Below, one piece after another: positions 62,420 to 64,000 of a stretch of 64,000 nucleotides of DNA (position 1 is its first letter; each line of letters starts with the position of its first letter). Location: NCBI GenBank assembly GCA_024234395.1, contig JACKOH010000001.1:434001-498000 (forward strand), written 5' to 3'. The translations under genes and the position numbers were made by a program. The notes under the pieces were generated by a model. That model saw only the letters and a program-made list of their open reading frames with translations. It was not told where the DNA came from and made no database searches. The DNA comes from Pseudomonadales bacterium. GTDB taxonomy: Bacteria > Pseudomonadota > Gammaproteobacteria > Pseudomonadales > Pseudohongiellaceae.

Positions 62420-62562
62420 TAACAGCCTGTTGTAAAGCTTCCAGAGAAGTGCAATACAAGGCCAAATCTGGCGAAAAAGCGCAGTCTACACACTTTAAAG
62501 GAAATTTTGAGCTGGATCCTAACGACCTGGTGCCGGCCGGGAGCTTCTCGACTGGCTGTTAA
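62420..62562. repeat. MITE-like palindromic repeat, copy 2 (inverted relative to copy 1)
   Basis: About 143 bases matching the reverse complement of the 12176-12320 element along the whole length, with a 26-base identical core (62464-62489). Terminal repeats here are more degenerate: CAGCCTGTTGTAAAGCTTCC at the left, and GGGAGCTTCTCGACTGGCTG at the right. Its right end supplies the TAA stop of bamD (62559-62561). It lies between the sigma-factor operon and bamD. Confidence 0.8.
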
Positions 62563-63563
62563 TCGAGAATGCCGAAGGTAATGATGCTTAGCCAGGATCG
62601 CCCCTGTTGCTGTCCACCCGGCTCTTCCTGGGCGTTGATAATTTCCTGGCTTCCAGAGGTTCTTGGCCTAGCGACCGGTGCCAGCTGGGTTTCGCTGCGG
62701 TTGCTGCCCAGCAGGCCAAACGTGGCGGTGTAAAGCAGGGTTGGGTCAGTGACCACTGAGCTGACGATAAAGTCGCCGTCGTCATCAAGAGAAGCGTGTT
62801 GGGGGAAATTCTCCCGCAGAATTGCCAGTGAGGTGTCCGCCAGGTCGTTAAGCCCCAGTCGCAGGTAGCATTCCACCATGATTGCCATGCCGTCGCTGAC
62901 CGAGGGTGTGCCCTGAAAATTCTCGACCACGTACTTGGCGCGGTTCAGGGCCCCAATGTAGGCGCGGCGCGTCAGGTAATAGTCGGCGACATGGATCTCA
63001 TATTGAGCCAGGCTGTTGCGCAGGAATACCATTCGGGAGCGGGCATCGGCCGCGTAAGGGCTGTCCGGATACAGTGCCAGCAGCTGGGAAAAATCGGCAA
63101 ACGATTCGCGGGCCCGCCCCGGATCCCGCTTGGAGGGGTCGGTGGGGAGAAACCGGTCCAGAAAGCTGTCGTCGGCGGTAAAGTTGGATAACCCCTTCAT
63201 ATAATAGGCATAATCCACATTGGGGTCTTCCGGATTGAGGCGAATAAAGCGGTCAGCGGCCGCGATCGACGCTTCCAGGTCGCCGTTTCGATAGTAGGCA
63301 TAGACCAGCTCGATCTGTGCCTGAGTGGCAAAGCGGCCGAATGGAAAGCGGGACTCCAGAGCCTGGTAGGTGGCAATGGCACCCCTGAAATTCTGGGAGT
63401 TCAGCTGCTGAGAAGCACGGCGGTAAAACTGCTCTTCGGTGCTCAGGTCGGCGAATTCATCCTGGTCATCGCCGCCGAACAGACCACAGCCCGTCAGCAG
63501 CATTGCGCAGGTCAACAGAACTGCGAGTCGAAACTGAAACTGATGCAAAACGTTGCCTTCCAA
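62559..63563 (-). CDS. bamD: BamD, outer-membrane beta-barrel assembly lipoprotein
   Basis: Essential part of the BAM complex that folds outer-membrane proteins. 334 residues. Signal with lipobox MLLTGC, then EQFYRRASQQLNSQNFRGAIATYQALESRFPFGRFATQAQIELVYAYY (first TPR repeats), further TPR units to about residue 250, and an unusually long C-terminal tail of about 90 residues (E. coli BamD is 245). Starts are non-ATG: TTG 63563 has AGGGA upstream, and TTG 63548 with GGAAGG is also possible. Divergent from rluD, a widely conserved pairing. The stop codon lies in the MITE-like repeat. Confidence 0.94.
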   Translation of the reverse strand: MEGNVLHQFQFRLAVLLTCAMLLTGCGLFGGDDQDEFADLSTEEQFYRRASQQLNSQNFRGAIATYQALESRFPFGRFATQAQIELVYAYYRNGDLEASIAAADRFIRLNPEDPNVDYAYYMKGLSNFTADDSFLDRFLPTDPSKRDPGRARESFADFSQLLALYPDSPYAADARSRMVFLRNSLAQYEIHVADYYLTRRAYIGALNRAKYVVENFQGTPSVSDGMAIMVECYLRLGLNDLADTSLAILRENFPQHASLDDDGDFIVSSVVTDPTLLYTATFGLLGSNRSETQLAPVARPRTSGSQEIINAQEEPGGQQQGRSWLSIITFGILD

Positions 63564-63682
63564 TTGTTCCCTGTTTAGCGGAGTGGTTGCCTGGCTGTTG
63601 AGGGCGACTATTTAACCACAGGCGTCCTGCGAAGCCCATAGTCACCGTGCCCTGGCTGGTACGAATACAGTATGATTGCGCG

Positions 63683-64000
63683 ATGAATAACCAGATCACC
63701 CAACAGGCCGAGGTTACTGACGACGTGTCAGGTATGCGCTTAGACCAGGCGGCGGCCAGATTGTTTCCGGATTTTTCCCGAGCCCGGCTCCAGAGCTGGA
63801 TAACGTCCGGCAGCCTGCGCGTCAATGGAGAAACCAGGCGTAATCGCGACAAAGTATTCGCGGGAGACCTATTGAACGTGGAGGCCGAGCTGAGCGCCGA
63901 GGACGAATGGACTGCCGAACCCATGGCCCTGCAGATCGTCTACGAGGACGCCAGTGTCCTGGTCCTGAACAAGCAGGCTGGCGCAGTAGTTCATCCGGCG
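63683..64000 (+). CDS. rluD: 23S rRNA pseudouridine synthase RluD, N-terminal part (partial)
   Basis: 106 residues from ATG 63683 to the window edge. An S4 RNA-binding domain (RLDQAAARLFPDFSRARLQSWITSGSLRVNGETRRNRDKVFAGD) is followed by the start of the catalytic domain (IVYEDASVLVLNKQAGAVVHPA). RluD modifies U1911, U1915 and U1917 in helix 69. The catalytic aspartate motif lies beyond the window. Confidence 0.93.
   Translation, partial: MNNQITQQAEVTDDVSGMRLDQAAARLFPDFSRARLQSWITSGSLRVNGETRRNRDKVFAGDLLNVEAELSAEDEWTAEPMALQIVYEDASVLVLNKQAGAVVHPA

Overview
This 64 kb window is a chromosomal segment of a gammaproteobacterium of moderately high GC content. The evidence is gene order and protein type: a rodA-rlpA-dacA-ybeD-lipB-lipA cell-wall/lipoate block, a miaB-phoH-ybeY-corC / leuS-lptE-holA block, pilS-pilR-thiO next to type IV pilus minor pilins, and divergent bamD/rluD. 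Together with a PEP-CTERM protein, a delta-9 desaturase and an NSS transporter, this suggests an environmental, probably marine lineage (Pseudomonadales/Cellvibrionales-like). I cannot name a genus from the sequence. Both edges cut genes: mrdA (PBP2) on the left and rluD on the right. I found no tRNA, rRNA, CRISPR array, transposase or phage gene.

Layout. 1-6.9 kb: elongasome and lipoate genes on the + strand (mrdA, rodA, rlpA, dacA, ybeD, lipB, lipA, an unknown membrane protein). 7-16.4 kb: accessory mix with a periplasmic bicupin, a YegD-type Hsp70, an exported cyclophilin, an NSS transporter, a MITE-like repeat, a class V aminotransferase, a Tat-type exported haloacid dehalogenase, a DUF4404 protein, and a PEP-CTERM gene that carries an in-frame ochre stop behind a strong sigma-54-type promoter. 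16.5-27.2 kb: leftward housekeeping genes fadE, holA, lptE, leuS, corC, ybeY, phoH, miaB. 27.4-36.8 kb: DUF1820 protein, class I aminotransferase, srkA, TlpA-like thioredoxin, desaturase, membrane-anchored cold-shock protein, glycine-zipper protein, a PepSY/response regulator/sensor kinase operon, and a TSUP permease.

37.5-58.3 kb is the most distinctive part: two separate, diverged type IV pilus minor-pilin operons about 2.6 kb apart. Cluster 1 (leftward, 44.9-37.5 kb) is fimU-pilV-pilW-pilX-pilY1-pilY2-like-pilE. Cluster 2 (rightward, 47.5-53.4 kb) is pilV-pilW-pilX-pilY1-pilE with a convergent fimT, next to thiO and pilR/pilS. A secreted PhoX/DUF839-type protein lies between them. The two PilY1 proteins differ sharply: copy 1 keeps a von Willebrand A metal-site motif (DxSxS) and copy 2 has lost it while keeping the calcium-loop propeller. 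This looks like two interchangeable or specialised pilus tips in one genome.

58.5-64 kb: nadE, then a leftward four-gene ECF sigma-factor operon (sigma factor, single-pass membrane protein, small secreted acidic protein, DUF3106 coiled-coil protein) that resembles an uncharacterised envelope-signalling unit. It is followed by a second MITE-like repeat flush with the bamD stop codon, then bamD and the start of rluD.
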